64,000 nucleotides of DNA from Pyrinomonadaceae bacterium (GCA_021228405.1 JAJQRF010000003.1:399581-463580); one strand, 5' to 3'; shown: positions 26,295 to 35,392, counted from the stretch's first letter. The notes: generated from the letters alone by a model not told the origin. Translations and numbers: made by a program.

Positions 26295-28484
26295 ATGAGA
26301 AAATTTCAAATTCAAAAGTTCTTTGTTTTTGCGGTAATTTGTGTGTCGGCATTTTCCGTTCCGGCACAAAATTCCGCTCCGGCTTTAACGGCTGAAGATT
26401 ATGCGCGGGCGGAAAAAATGCTCGCTTACAATACTGCGCCGCTCGTTGACCGCGCCGGAGCGCGTCCGACGTTTCTACCCGACGGCAGATTTTGGTATCG
26501 CGTTTTGACCGCGACCGGAAGCGAGTATGTTTTGATAAATCCGGCGACGGGCGAACGCAAAACCGGCACGGATATGGCAAGCCTCGGCATCACGGGCGCA
26601 CCGCCGCAAGCGGTTTTCCGGGGAATGGCGATGGGCGCGACTTCACCCGACGGCACCAAAGAAGTGTTCATCAAAGACTGGAATCTGTGGGTGCGCGACA
26701 CGGCAACCAAAAAGGAAACGCAGTTGACGACCGACGGCGTGAAGGATTTCGGCTATGCGACCGACAATGCGGGATGGACGCACAGCGACCGCCCGATCGT
26801 CGAATGGTCGCCCGATTCGAGGAAGATCGCCACTTTCCAGCAAGATCAGCGCAACGTCAGCGATATGTATCTGGTGACGACGAACGTCGGCGCGCCGAAG
26901 CTCGAAGCGTGGAAATATCCGCTTCCGCAGGATAAGGAAATCATCAAAATTCACCGCGTTATCATTGAAGTCGATTCGCCGAAAGTGATTCGTTTGAAAA
27001 TGCAGCCCGATGACCGCCGTTCGACGCTTTGCGACGATATTTCGTGTGATGGCGGATTTACCGACAACGAATGGAGCGCGGATTCGACCAAGCTCGCGTT
27101 CGTTTCTTCGGCGCGCGATCATAAATGGGCACAGCTTCGCGTTGCCGATGCCGCAACGGGCGACGTTAAGGATATTTTTAAAGAAACGGTTGCAACGCAA
27201 TACGAATCGGGACAAGGCGCGGTCAATTGGCGTTATCTGCCCGCCTCGAACGAATTTATCTGGTATTCGGAAAAAGACGATTGGGGACATCTATACCTTT
27301 ACGACCTGAACACGGGAACGCTGAAAAATCAGATCACGAAAGGAAATTTCGTCGTCACGCAGTTGGTCAAAGTTGATGACAAAAACCGCGTTCTTTATTT
27401 CAACGCCAACGGGCGCGAACAGGGACGCGATCCGTATTTTTCGCATTTTTACAGCGTCAAATTCGACGGCAGCGATCTGAAACTTTTAACGCCCGACGAC
27501 GGACATCATCAGGTTTCGCTTTCGCCCGACGGAAAATATATCGTCGATACGTATTCAAAACCCGATGTTCCGCCGACGACCGTTCTGCGCGATATGAACG
27601 GGAAAACCGTTGTGACGCTCGAAAAAACGGACGTTTCGCGTCTGACCGCGACGGGCTGGAAACCGCCGATGCCGATTTCCGTCAAAGACCGCAACGGCAA
27701 ATGGGATTTATACGGCTTGATGTTTACACCGACGAATCTCGATCCGAAAAAGAAATATCCGGTCGTTAACTACATTTATCCCGGACCGCAGGGCGGCGGT
27801 GTGGGTTCGCGTTCGTTCGCGCCGTCGCGTTCGGATCATCAGGCGTTAGCTGAATTAGGTTTTGTCGTCATTATCATCGACGGAACTTGTAATCCCGACC
27901 GCTCGAAATCTTTTCACGACGCTTGTTACGGAAATATGGCGGACAACACGATCGACGACCAAATCGCCGGAATCAGGCAGTTGGCGGCGAAATATCCTTA
28001 TCTCGATCTGAACCGCGTCGGCATCTGGGGACATTCGGGCGGCGGTTTTGCGACGGCTGACGCGATGTTCAATCACGGCGATTTTTACAAGGTCGGCATT
28101 TCCGAGTCGGGCAACCACGACAACCGCAATTATGAGGACGATTGGGGCGAAAGATACATCGGTTTGCTGAAAGGCGACAATTACGAGAAACAAGCAAATC
28201 AGGTTTACGCCGCGAATCTGAAAGGCAAACTCCTGATCGCGCACGGCGGAATGGACGACAACGTGCCGCCGTATAACAGCTATCTGGTAATCGACGCTTT
28301 GACGAAAGCCAATAAGGACTATGATCTGATAATTTTCCCGAATGCGCGTCACGGTTACGCCGCGGACAGCTATTATATGATGCGCCGCCGCTGGGATTAT
28401 TTCGTGAAGCATCTTTTGGGCGCGGAACCGCCGAAGGAATACAAGTTGGTTCCAAAACAAGACCCGCGAATGATGGGAAGATAG
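26295..28484 (+). CDS. Prolyl oligopeptidase family (S9) exported peptidase, DPP-IV type
   Basis: 729 residues. After a signal peptide (FFVFAVICVSAFSVPA), residues about 95-470 form a DPP-IV-like beta-propeller (WSPDSRKIATFQQD, YLVTTNVGAPKLEAW, LSPDGKYIVDTYS). The alpha/beta-hydrolase peptidase domain follows, with GHSGGGF (Ser near 581), GGMDDNVPP (Asp near 654) and ARHGYA (His near 685), a complete triad. Such enzymes remove Xaa-Pro dipeptides or cut short peptides in the periplasm. Gene stands alone, convergent with the LarA-like gene. Confidence 0.93.
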   Translation: MRKFQIQKFFVFAVICVSAFSVPAQNSAPALTAEDYARAEKMLAYNTAPLVDRAGARPTFLPDGRFWYRVLTATGSEYVLINPATGERKTGTDMASLGITGAPPQAVFRGMAMGATSPDGTKEVFIKDWNLWVRDTATKKETQLTTDGVKDFGYATDNAGWTHSDRPIVEWSPDSRKIATFQQDQRNVSDMYLVTTNVGAPKLEAWKYPLPQDKEIIKIHRVIIEVDSPKVIRLKMQPDDRRSTLCDDISCDGGFTDNEWSADSTKLAFVSSARDHKWAQLRVADAATGDVKDIFKETVATQYESGQGAVNWRYLPASNEFIWYSEKDDWGHLYLYDLNTGTLKNQITKGNFVVTQLVKVDDKNRVLYFNANGREQGRDPYFSHFYSVKFDGSDLKLLTPDDGHHQVSLSPDGKYIVDTYSKPDVPPTTVLRDMNGKTVVTLEKTDVSRLTATGWKPPMPISVKDRNGKWDLYGLMFTPTNLDPKKKYPVVNYIYPGPQGGGVGSRSFAPSRSDHQALAELGFVVIIIDGTCNPDRSKSFHDACYGNMADNTIDDQIAGIRQLAAKYPYLDLNRVGIWGHSGGGFATADAMFNHGDFYKVGISESGNHDNRNYEDDWGERYIGLLKGDNYEKQANQVYAANLKGKLLIAHGGMDDNVPPYNSYLVIDALTKANKDYDLIIFPNARHGYAADSYYMMRRRWDYFVKHLLGAEPPKEYKLVPKQDPRMMGR

Positions 28485-28486
28485 AA

Positions 28487-28556
28487 AAGTTCTGAGTCCC
28501 GCGTTCACGCGGCAATTCGCTTGAGAAAAGCCGCGTGAGCGCGGGACTCAGAACTT
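28487..28556. repeat. Long hairpin, 27-bp arms with one mismatch
   Basis: AAGTTCTGAGTCCCGCG continuing to CACGCGGC (28487-28513) pairs with 28530-28556 with one mismatch in 27, leaving a 16-base loop. It lies between convergent genes, and its right arm contains the last codons and TGA stop of the larA-like gene. There is no T tract, so it is not a textbook terminator, but it may block read-through from both sides. Confidence 0.85.
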
Positions 28557-29819
28557 AATATAAACCTTTGCGCCGAAAGGCAGAATATAGCCTCTTGCGT
28601 TTTTATCAATCACGATTTCAGCTAACTTACGCGCCGGATTCATACGCATTCGGCGCGTTTCTTCGTTTGACAGTGAAGTTACCACGCGCACGTCGAAATT
28701 TTCCGTTTTTCGGAGTAAACTCCACGCCGTTTGCCCGTTTACCTCGTAATTTTCGCAAAGGATTTCAGCTAATCTTTGCGAGTTTTCCGATTCAAACCAT
28801 TTGAGAAAATCGTTTCTGCCCAAACCGTCGGCGCATTCGGCTAATAAAATTATCTGTCCGCCGTCCTTGCAGGCTTGTGCCGCGCTTTCTAAGGCTTTGT
28901 GCGCTTGAACGAGGTTTACGTCGTGCGGAAAGCCGCCGCAGGAAACGATGACGACATCGCGTTTTTCGTTGATCTCGACGGTGTTTTGCTCGGCGTAAAA
29001 CTCGCAAGCAGTTTCGTGCGACGCGAGCCAATCGCCGCAAAACAGTTCGACGGCTTCGCCTTTTTCGTTGACGACGGCGTTAAAGGCGAACGACGGTTTG
29101 ATGTTTTGCGCGACTGCGACAAAGGCTTCGTGAACGGCGTTTCCTTTTAATTTCGCTGTTCCGACACCTTCGCGGCGCGTTTTTGTTTCGCAATCGAAAG
29201 CGAGTTTGTGCGTGGCGGCGATGGTTTTCTCGGAGGCGAGTCCGGGACAGATGAGCTTGCGTCCGCCCGTGAAACCGGCGAAATAGTGAAACGAAACGCC
29301 GCCGACGAGAATGACGTGATCGTATTCGGTCAGGACTTTGTTGAGTTCGACGGGCGCACCGTTTATTTCACCGAAATTTACGAATCTGTCAGAATCGAGT
29401 CCTGCCAGCGACATCCAATCCTTCGCGTTATGTTCGAGCGTTTTGATGCGCTGAACGATGAACGGCGTGAGGATTTCGCGCTTTTCATCTTCGGTCACGC
29501 GGCGGTGAATGCCCGTTGCGAAGATGATATTTATCTCGAAAGGCATCGTGCCGTTGGCGATCAGGCGGCGGACGAGCAGATTTACGATCTGTCCGCAAGC
29601 CGTCTGCCGCGTCGCGTCGGGCACGACGATCAAAACGGTTTCATCGGGCTGAACGATGTCTTCGAGCAACTTTGAATCGATCGGTGCATCGAATCTCGCG
29701 CCTAATTCGACATCGGAAAGCGGCGCGGATTCGTGAAATTTCCCTAAAACGTCAAACTGTGTTTCGTCGAAATCAAAAGGAATGACGGTTTTCCCGTATT
29801 TGAGCGCAATCGTCGGCAT
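28548..29819 (-). CDS. larA: Lactate racemase-like protein (LarA/DUF2088 family)
   Basis: 423 residues, the LarA length. PDATRQ (about 67-72) matches the DxTR motif, ATGIHRR (His near 104) and SFHYFAGFTGGRKLICPG (His near 176, Lys near 186) match residues that hold the nickel-pincer cofactor and substrate in lactate racemase, and SEKTIAATHKLAF supplies the next conserved His. It should racemise lactate or another 2-hydroxy acid. The cofactor-making genes larB, larC and larE are not in this window, so activity depends on genes elsewhere. The substrate within the wider family is often not lactate, so the name is provisional. Confidence 0.82.
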   Translation of the reverse strand: MPTIALKYGKTVIPFDFDETQFDVLGKFHESAPLSDVELGARFDAPIDSKLLEDIVQPDETVLIVVPDATRQTACGQIVNLLVRRLIANGTMPFEINIIFATGIHRRVTEDEKREILTPFIVQRIKTLEHNAKDWMSLAGLDSDRFVNFGEINGAPVELNKVLTEYDHVILVGGVSFHYFAGFTGGRKLICPGLASEKTIAATHKLAFDCETKTRREGVGTAKLKGNAVHEAFVAVAQNIKPSFAFNAVVNEKGEAVELFCGDWLASHETACEFYAEQNTVEINEKRDVVIVSCGGFPHDVNLVQAHKALESAAQACKDGGQIILLAECADGLGRNDFLKWFESENSQRLAEILCENYEVNGQTAWSLLRKTENFDVRVVTSLSNEETRRMRMNPARKLAEIVIDKNARGYILPFGAKVYIKF

Positions 29820-29912
29820 AGCTGTTATTTTACAAATGCCGATTCATTTCGCGCAATCATACTACTTATTTATAAAAGTAAGTCAATATATCAATGCTTG
29901 TTTTTGCATCAA

Positions 29913-30884
29913 TTAGTGATTCATAGCTTTCGTTTTGACCTTTATTTCCGAACCGAAACAGTTTGCGCCTGAAAAACACGGATGCTCTTTCGCGTCCGAA
30001 TCTTCCGACGTTTCCATTTGAATCGTGAGATGGTCGATGCCGAATTCGTCGTGCAGTTTCGTGCGGAGCGTTTTCAGCAGTTCGGCTTGCGAAACTTCTT
30101 TTTGATGAATGATGTGAACGCTCAATGCGTCCATTCCCGAAGTGATCGTCCAGACGTGCAGATCGTGAACGTCCGCGACAAATTCGGTCGCGCGGATCGT
30201 TTCTTCGACGGCTTTCAGATTAATATGCGCGGGCGTGCCTTCGAGCAAAACATTGACCGATTCTTTTATCAGATTCCACGCGCTGAAAATTATTATCAAG
30301 CTGATGAGGATACTCGTCACCGCATCAGCCCAAATCCAGCCGAACGCATAGATCAAAACGCCCGCCGCGATCGCCGCGACCGAACCGAGCGCGTCACCCA
30401 TCACGTGAAGCCACGCGCCGCGCATATTCAGATCGTGCTTGTCGTCCGAATGAAGCAGGTAAGCCGCCAGAAGATTGATGAAAAGTCCGCCGACCGCAAT
30501 CGCAGTGAGTTCCGCGCCCTTCACTTCGGGCTTGGTGTAGAAACGTTCGTAGGCTTCGTAAATGACGAACAAGGAAAGCAGAACGAGCGCGATGCCGTTG
30601 ATAAAAGCGGCGAGAATCTCAAGACGGTAATAACCGAAGGTTTTCTCTGCCGTCGCCGGACGCGATGCAAACCAGATCGCCGCGAGCGTCAGCGAGAGCG
30701 CGGCAACGTCCGTCAGCATATGCCCCGCATCGGCGATCAGCGCGAGCGAATTGGTCAGCCATCCGCCGACAAATTCGGCGATCATATAAACGCCCGTCAA
30801 ACCGAGTGCGAGCTTCAGATTCCGCAAACTTTTTGCCGAACGCCGCTCGTGCGAATGATGGTGATGATGGTGATGTGCGCCGAT
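29913..30884 (-). CDS. Cation diffusion facilitator (CzcD-like), His-rich N-terminus, ATC start proposed
   Basis: About 324 residues. Six membrane helices; LIADAGHMLTDVAALS holds the HxxxD Zn-site of helix II and IWADAVTSILISLIII the partner DxxxD-like site of helix V. The C-terminal cytoplasmic domain (HDLHVWTITSG) is intact. This family exports Zn2+, Co2+ or Cd2+. The first conventional start (TTG at 30827) leaves out a preceding in-frame stretch with seven consecutive His and then SHERRSAKS, typical of these proteins. The only initiator-like codon there is ATC at 30884, six bases after AAGGAG; ATG differs by a single base. See findings. Confidence 0.85.
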   Translation of the reverse strand: MGAHHHHHHHSHERRSAKSLRNLKLALGLTGVYMIAEFVGGWLTNSLALIADAGHMLTDVAALSLTLAAIWFASRPATAEKTFGYYRLEILAAFINGIALVLLSLFVIYEAYERFYTKPEVKGAELTAIAVGGLFINLLAAYLLHSDDKHDLNMRGAWLHVMGDALGSVAAIAAGVLIYAFGWIWADAVTSILISLIIIFSAWNLIKESVNVLLEGTPAHINLKAVEETIRATEFVADVHDLHVWTITSGMDALSVHIIHQKEVSQAELLKTLRTKLHDEFGIDHLTIQMETSEDSDAKEHPCFSGANCFGSEIKVKTKAMNH

Positions 30885-30901
30885 AAAAAACTCCTTCCTG
30901 C

Positions 30902-32149
30902 TTAAAATTTCTGAACCGCCGTCGCCGTCTTCAAGGATAACGCATACGTTGTTTTATTTCCCCGGTCGTCGCTGACCTCGACAACCGTTTCGGAAAGCGA
31001 CGAAGAAACCTGAAGCATAAAACTGCCGTCAGCCTGTGCAAACGTTTCGCGTCCCTGAATGCGCACCGTCGCGCCGGGCTGAGTCTTTCCGGCGATACGG
31101 TAGATCGTTCCGCCGACCGGCTCGATCTTCCATTCGCCCGCCTGGATCGTCTGACTGCCGCCGCGTTTGACGACGCTGAACTTCCACGGTTCGCACCAAT
31201 CGCTCGTCTGTCCCGAACCCGACGTGACGCGCACCCGCCAGTAATACGTCCCCGGCGGAACATCGCTCAAAGTATAATTCGGATTTGCCAACGGCTGTTT
31301 TTCGAGCAGAATCGCGTCCGGGGCAAAATAAGGCGATTTGGAAATCTGCAACGCGTAATTTGCACCCGTCACGGTTTCGGAATTCTGCCAGCGAAACGCC
31401 GCCGCCGCGCCGCGCCCCGAAGTATCGAGCAATTGCGATGAATTATCGGGCGAAACGGGTTTCGGCGCGCCGATGATCTTTTCCTTTGCATTGAGCTTGC
31501 CGTTGTTGACCGAGGCAAATTCGTTTTCCTTGATAACGGTCGTTTGCCCGCCGACGTTCGTTTCGACACCGCCCCGGCTGATGCGAATTTCGCCGCCGTT
31601 CGTCGCCGGATTCGTATTAAAACTCGCGTCCGTCTGCGGCAACAGACGATTTTCCGATTCCATCACCTCGACGACGTTTTTCGTATCGGCGGGCTGATCT
31701 TCGGTTTTCACGTTGATCTGCCCGTCATCGAGCGCGACACGCACATTTTTCCCGCCGAAAAGCGACGAACTGTCGCGAATCACGACCGTCGAATTCGGAC
31801 GGATAGCGAGCGTCGAACCGTCGATCATCTGCACGGTTGCGCGACCGTCGCCCTGCGTCTGAATCGTATCGCCCGCGAGAACATAAGTCGTTTTCGTGAC
31901 GAGAATCGTTTCCCGCGTCTTCGCACGAATGATCCGGACATCGCCTTCAAAAGACATCAGTTTACCCGCGTCCTGCGGAATGTTAGTCGCCTCGGTCGCC
32001 GCCAGAAACCAGTCCTTTTTCCACGCATACCAAATACCGCCGATCAGCGCGCTCAGAAAAACGACGGTAAAGACGGCACTGTAGATCGTGCTGCGTTTGA
32101 TGTTCCACCAATCAATATAAAATTTGCGGTATTTGTTGTTTTCCATCAA
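30902..32149 (-). CDS. Membrane-anchored FecR-domain protein
   Basis: 415 residues. A cytoplasmic N-terminus of about 20 residues is followed by one membrane helix (SAVFTVVFLSALIGGIWYAW) and a periplasmic region. Residues about 65-190 form a FecR domain (GDVRIIRAKTRETILV, GDTIQTQGDGRATVQMIDGSTLAIRPNS). A fibronectin-III-like segment follows (YYWRVRVTSGSGQTSDW, about 305-325) and then a carboxypeptidase-regulatory-like beta domain (GKTQPGATVRIQGRETFAQADGSF). There is no sigma factor or TonB receptor next to it, so a classical iron-signalling role is unlikely; envelope structural function is possible. Its stop is 18 bases before the CDF start, so they may be cotranscribed. Confidence 0.85.
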   Translation of the reverse strand: MMENNKYRKFYIDWWNIKRSTIYSAVFTVVFLSALIGGIWYAWKKDWFLAATEATNIPQDAGKLMSFEGDVRIIRAKTRETILVTKTTYVLAGDTIQTQGDGRATVQMIDGSTLAIRPNSTVVIRDSSSLFGGKNVRVALDDGQINVKTEDQPADTKNVVEVMESENRLLPQTDASFNTNPATNGGEIRISRGGVETNVGGQTTVIKENEFASVNNGKLNAKEKIIGAPKPVSPDNSSQLLDTSGRGAAAAFRWQNSETVTGANYALQISKSPYFAPDAILLEKQPLANPNYTLSDVPPGTYYWRVRVTSGSGQTSDWCEPWKFSVVKRGGSQTIQAGEWKIEPVGGTIYRIAGKTQPGATVRIQGRETFAQADGSFMLQVSSSLSETVVEVSDDRGNKTTYALSLKTATAVQKF

Positions 32150-32166
32150 AGGATTCCGCGGGAAGT

Positions 32167-33222
32167 TTATGTCGCTTTTTTCTCAAGCCCTTCCGTTTCC
32201 GCTTCCGTTTCCTCTTCTTTTTTCGGGGGAAAGATCAACGACAGAATGATCGAAACAGCGATTGCCCCGACGACGGTTGCCAGCGAAATATTGATAACGG
32301 CTTGTTCGTAAACGTGATTTCGGTAGTTTTGCAAAAATACGGCAAAGCCCGAAGTTCCGCCTTCGCCTGTTACCATTATCAAACCTTCGACCAAAAGAGG
32401 CAAGAGCATTTTTACACCGATAAAGGTCAAAATGAAAGCCAAGCCGTATTTGAGCAGGTGAAATCTGTCCGCCAGATCAGCCAAAAGGAAGAAAAACGTG
32501 CGGAGTCCGAGAATCGCAAAGATGTTTGAAGTGTAAACGATAAAACGGTCGGTCGTGATGCCGAAGATCGCCGGGATCGAATCGACCGCAAAGACGAGAT
32601 CGGTAAATTCGACCACGATCAAAACCATCAAAAGCAGAGTTCCCGACCGCACGCCGTCCTTCACGGTAAAAAATTTATCTTCGTCGTAATGCTTTGAAAT
32701 TCTGATAAATTTCGTGACGAATTTGACGATCGCGCTCTCGTGCGGCTCGAAATTGTCCTCGCTGTCCTTGAACATACTCAAGCCCGTGTAAACCAGAAAC
32801 GCGCCGAAAAGATAGATGATCCAGTGAAACCGCTCGACGAGTTCCGCGCCCGCAAAGATCATTATCATACGCATCACGAGCGCGCCCATAATGCCCCAGA
32901 ACAAAACGCGGTGCTGATATTTTTTCGGAACTTTGAAAAACGTAAAGATGAGCAGAAAAACGAAAAGATTATCGACCGAAAGCGAAAGTTCGATGAGATA
33001 GCCCGTCAGGAAAAGTTTCGCGTGTCCGATGCCGAACTGATACAAAATGAAACCGTTAAAAGCCAGCGCAAGCCCGACCCAAACGATGCTCCACGCAAAC
33101 GTTTCCTTTCGTGAAGGAATGTGCGCCTTGCGGTTGACGATGCCGATGTCAACGAAAAGCGCGATCAAAACAATGGCGAAAAACATCGCCCAAACCCAAA
33201 ACGGATATTCGATAGCATTCAT
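32167..33222 (-). CDS. TerC/Alx family membrane protein (manganese efflux type)
   Basis: 351 residues with about nine membrane helices. LSVDNLFVFLLIF (about 81-93) and EFTDLVFAVDSIPAIF (about 205-220) carry the conserved acidic residues of the family, and RFIVYTSNIFAILGLRTFFFLLADL is the typical following segment. The Alx branch is implicated in Mn2+ export and pH response. The 60 bases upstream are too short for a yybP-ykoY riboswitch, and none is seen. A glutamate-rich C-terminal tail ends the protein. It precedes the FecR gene by 17 bases on the same strand. Confidence 0.92.
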   Translation of the reverse strand: MNAIEYPFWVWAMFFAIVLIALFVDIGIVNRKAHIPSRKETFAWSIVWVGLALAFNGFILYQFGIGHAKLFLTGYLIELSLSVDNLFVFLLIFTFFKVPKKYQHRVLFWGIMGALVMRMIMIFAGAELVERFHWIIYLFGAFLVYTGLSMFKDSEDNFEPHESAIVKFVTKFIRISKHYDEDKFFTVKDGVRSGTLLLMVLIVVEFTDLVFAVDSIPAIFGITTDRFIVYTSNIFAILGLRTFFFLLADLADRFHLLKYGLAFILTFIGVKMLLPLLVEGLIMVTGEGGTSGFAVFLQNYRNHVYEQAVINISLATVVGAIAVSIILSLIFPPKKEEETEAETEGLEKKAT

Positions 33223-33282
33223 AAATTAAAGAAAAAGTTTAACTGCAAATCCGTGAAAGACGAAATTACAAGGCGGAAAAGA

Positions 33283-34389
33283 TCATTTCGCGCCGGCGAA
33301 TAAACTCTTGAAATCTTCGGCGGCGGCGGGTTTTACGTTGGAAATCGCCATATTTTCCTCGACGTGATAAGTTTTGCTCATCCCGATCAGCGCGGTCGTC
33401 AGATTTTCCGCCGAACGCGTAAATTGCACTGCCGTCAGCGCATCGGTCGGCAGATTTCCCATCTTTTCACGAATGTTTTCGGGCAAACCCTTCGCCAAAC
33501 GCCCTTGCAAGATCGAAGCACTCGCCATCACGGTCACGCCCAATTCCTTCGCCGCTGCAAACGTCGAAAGCAATTTTCCCGCGCATTGCTGGTTCAAAAA
33601 CACCAAACCTTCGGGCATCACCATATTGAACGGAAGCTGGATAAAGCGGAATCCGTGACCGCCGCCGCCGATCTTTTGGGCAATATTGACCATTCTTTCG
33701 AGCGAATGAAACGTCTGATCCTGCGGCGAAAGACGAAATCCGTTCCACGTCGCCACGCCGTAAAACTGCAATTTCCCTTCCGCCCGATTTCGTTCAAGCA
33801 GTTCAAAAGCCTTCGCCAGTTTCGCCTCGAACGAATATTTATCGACTTCCGACAATTGCGATTCGGGATTGTGAATGTAGAAAACGTCAAGCGCGGAAAG
33901 CCGCATATTTTCGAGCGATTGGTCGAGCTGACTTTGCAGATATTTCGGGGTCATAATGTGACTTCCGCCGATAATGTCCTCAAATTTCGCAATGCCTTTG
34001 GCAATAAAATTCTCTTCAAAATAAGCCTGAACATTGCGCGGCGGCTCATTGTCGAACGGCAAATATCCGCCTTTCGTGCAGATCAGAATCTCATCGCGCG
34101 AAAAACCTTTTTCGGCTAAAATCTTCAATGCTTTGCCGATGTTCCGCTCGCTTCGCTGAAAACGGTAATTCGCCGCCGTGTCGATCACGTTGCCGCCGAG
34201 TTCGACGTAACGCACGATCGCATTGACGTAACTTTCGTCGGTCTGTGCATCGTGATTCCCGAGATAAGTCCCGATTCCGACCGATGAGATCGTGAGATTT
34301 TGCGCTTTGCGATAAAAATCTTCCCTGATTTCGGGAAAACGGTTTCTGAATTTTTCGGTTGCTTCGCCGGTCGCCATTTTTTCAGTCAT
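33283..34389 (-). CDS. Aldo/keto reductase
   Basis: 368 residues. VIDTAANYRFQRSERNIGKAL (about 74-94) contains the catalytic Asp and Tyr, and CTKGGY the catalytic Lys. The catalytic His position is in ALDVFYIHNPE, where IHNP replaces the usual LH.P. The protein is longer than simple aldo/keto reductases and resembles the branch with an inserted VSPKYLQSQLDQSLENMRL-like helix. NADPH use is expected from the family. Four bases of spacing separate related genes less tightly here: it is 12 bases downstream of the GAF reductase gene, suggesting one oxidative-stress transcript. Confidence 0.88.
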   Translation of the reverse strand: MTEKMATGEATEKFRNRFPEIREDFYRKAQNLTISSVGIGTYLGNHDAQTDESYVNAIVRYVELGGNVIDTAANYRFQRSERNIGKALKILAEKGFSRDEILICTKGGYLPFDNEPPRNVQAYFEENFIAKGIAKFEDIIGGSHIMTPKYLQSQLDQSLENMRLSALDVFYIHNPESQLSEVDKYSFEAKLAKAFELLERNRAEGKLQFYGVATWNGFRLSPQDQTFHSLERMVNIAQKIGGGGHGFRFIQLPFNMVMPEGLVFLNQQCAGKLLSTFAAAKELGVTVMASASILQGRLAKGLPENIREKMGNLPTDALTAVQFTRSAENLTTALIGMSKTYHVEENMAISNVKPAAAEDFKSLFAGAK

Positions 34390-34401
34390 ACTTTTAGGAA
34401 A

Positions 34402-34887
34402 TCAGATCATCTTTTCGATTATTTCGATAATTTTTTGTAAACCTTCCGCGTCCGTTTCGGAAAAATCGTTCAGCTTATCGCTGTCAACATCCAAAACGCC
34501 GAAAACTTCGCCCGATTTGTCGAAGATCGGCAGAACGATCTCGGATTTTGAAGCCGACGCGCAGGCAATATGCCCGGGAAATTCGTCAACATTCGGCACG
34601 ATCACCGTTTGCCTTGTCGTGTAAGCGTATCCGCAAACGCCTTTGTCGAAATCGATGCGCGTGCAGGCAAGCGGACCTTGAAACGGCGCGAGAACCAATT
34701 GATTCTCTTTTTTCAAATAAAATCCGACCCAGAAAAATCCGAACGCTTCCTTTAAGACAGCCGCGATATTTGCGAGATTTGCGATGAGATCGGTTTCGCC
34801 CGAAATTAACGCATCGATCTGCGGCGCGATTTCGCCGTAAACCGTTTTTCGGTCTGCCGTTTTTGTAAATGCCAAACTTTCAGCCAT
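34402..34887 (-). CDS. msrC: Free methionine-(R)-sulfoxide reductase (GAF domain)
   Basis: 161 residues, one GAF domain, the size of fRMsr. FGFFWVGFYL starts the ligand pocket. The three family cysteines are visible in LACTRID, GVCGYAY and HIACASASKSEIVLPI, the latter including the catalytic one. The enzyme reduces free Met-(R)-sulfoxide with thioredoxin. It is followed on the same strand by an aldo/keto reductase and faces crcB divergently, with only 47 bases between their starts. Confidence 0.92.
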   Translation of the reverse strand: MAESLAFTKTADRKTVYGEIAPQIDALISGETDLIANLANIAAVLKEAFGFFWVGFYLKKENQLVLAPFQGPLACTRIDFDKGVCGYAYTTRQTVIVPNVDEFPGHIACASASKSEIVLPIFDKSGEVFGVLDVDSDKLNDFSETDAEGLQKIIEIIEKMI

Positions 34888-34934
34888 AATTTAGAAGTTT
34901 AGCCTTTCAATAAAAGGCTTGCAATTTATTCAAT

Positions 34935-35333
34935 ATGTCTTTTTCCGATATGGAAAATTTCTCGAAAATTCTTTCAATTGCAATCGGCGGCGCGCTCGGC
35001 GCGGTTGTGCGTTATCTCATCAACATTTCACCGCTTTCGCAACTTTTCGTAAAATTTCCCTTCCCGACATTTTTCATAAACGTTACGGGTTCGTTTCTGA
35101 TCGGATTTTTGCTGATTTTACTGACGGATAAGTTTCAGATCAACGAAAATCTGCGAATGGCGATCATCATCGGTTTTCTCGGGGCTTACACGACCTTTTC
35201 GACATTTGAAATGGAAATCTTCGGACTGATTCGTGAAAAGGAATTTCTGACGGCTTTCATTTATCTTATTACGAGCGTTTTGGTCGGCTTTACCGGCGTT
35301 TCGCTCGGCGTTTGGCTGGCGAAAAAGTTCTGA
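34935..35333 (+). CDS. crcB: Fluoride ion channel CrcB/Fluc
   Basis: 132 residues with four membrane helices. IGGALGAVVRYLI, FFINVTGSFLIGFL and FLGAYTTFSTFEME are the family signatures, including the polar Asn and the TTFSTF track that lines the fluoride pore. The protein works as a dual-topology dimer expelling fluoride. The start could be the fifth codon later (ATG before ENFSKIL). No fluoride riboswitch fits in the 47-base leader. The operon ends at a clear hairpin. Confidence 0.95.
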   Translation: MSFSDMENFSKILSIAIGGALGAVVRYLINISPLSQLFVKFPFPTFFINVTGSFLIGFLLILLTDKFQINENLRMAIIIGFLGAYTTFSTFEMEIFGLIREKEFLTAFIYLITSVLVGFTGVSLGVWLAKKF

Positions 35334-35353
35334 TAAATCATTCTTCAAAATAT

Positions 35354-35384
35354 AAAAAAGCGGCTGATTTTTCAGCCGCTTTTT
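35354..35384. terminator. Bidirectional Rho-independent terminator
   Basis: AGCGGCTGA and TCAGCCGCT form a perfect 9-bp stem with a TTTT loop, flanked by A tract on the left and T tract on the right. It lies between the convergent crcB gene and the small exported protein gene and can serve both. Confidence 0.9.
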
Positions 35385-35392
35385 CCAATGGA

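Noticed and set aside
29982-30905. 307-residue plus-strand frame opposite the CDF transporter
   Set aside because: Antisense shadow of a transporter with six helices and conserved metal ligands.
31544-32311. 255-residue plus-strand frame over the FecR gene
   Set aside because: Mirror frame of a well supported gene; Arg/His-rich translation, spans a gene boundary.
33223-33282. yybP-ykoY manganese riboswitch upstream of the TerC gene
   Set aside because: Only 60 bases separate it from the next gene; no matching helices seen.
34888-34934. Fluoride riboswitch upstream of crcB
   Set aside because: The leader is only 47 bases between two divergent starts and shows a short hairpin but not the pseudoknot consensus.
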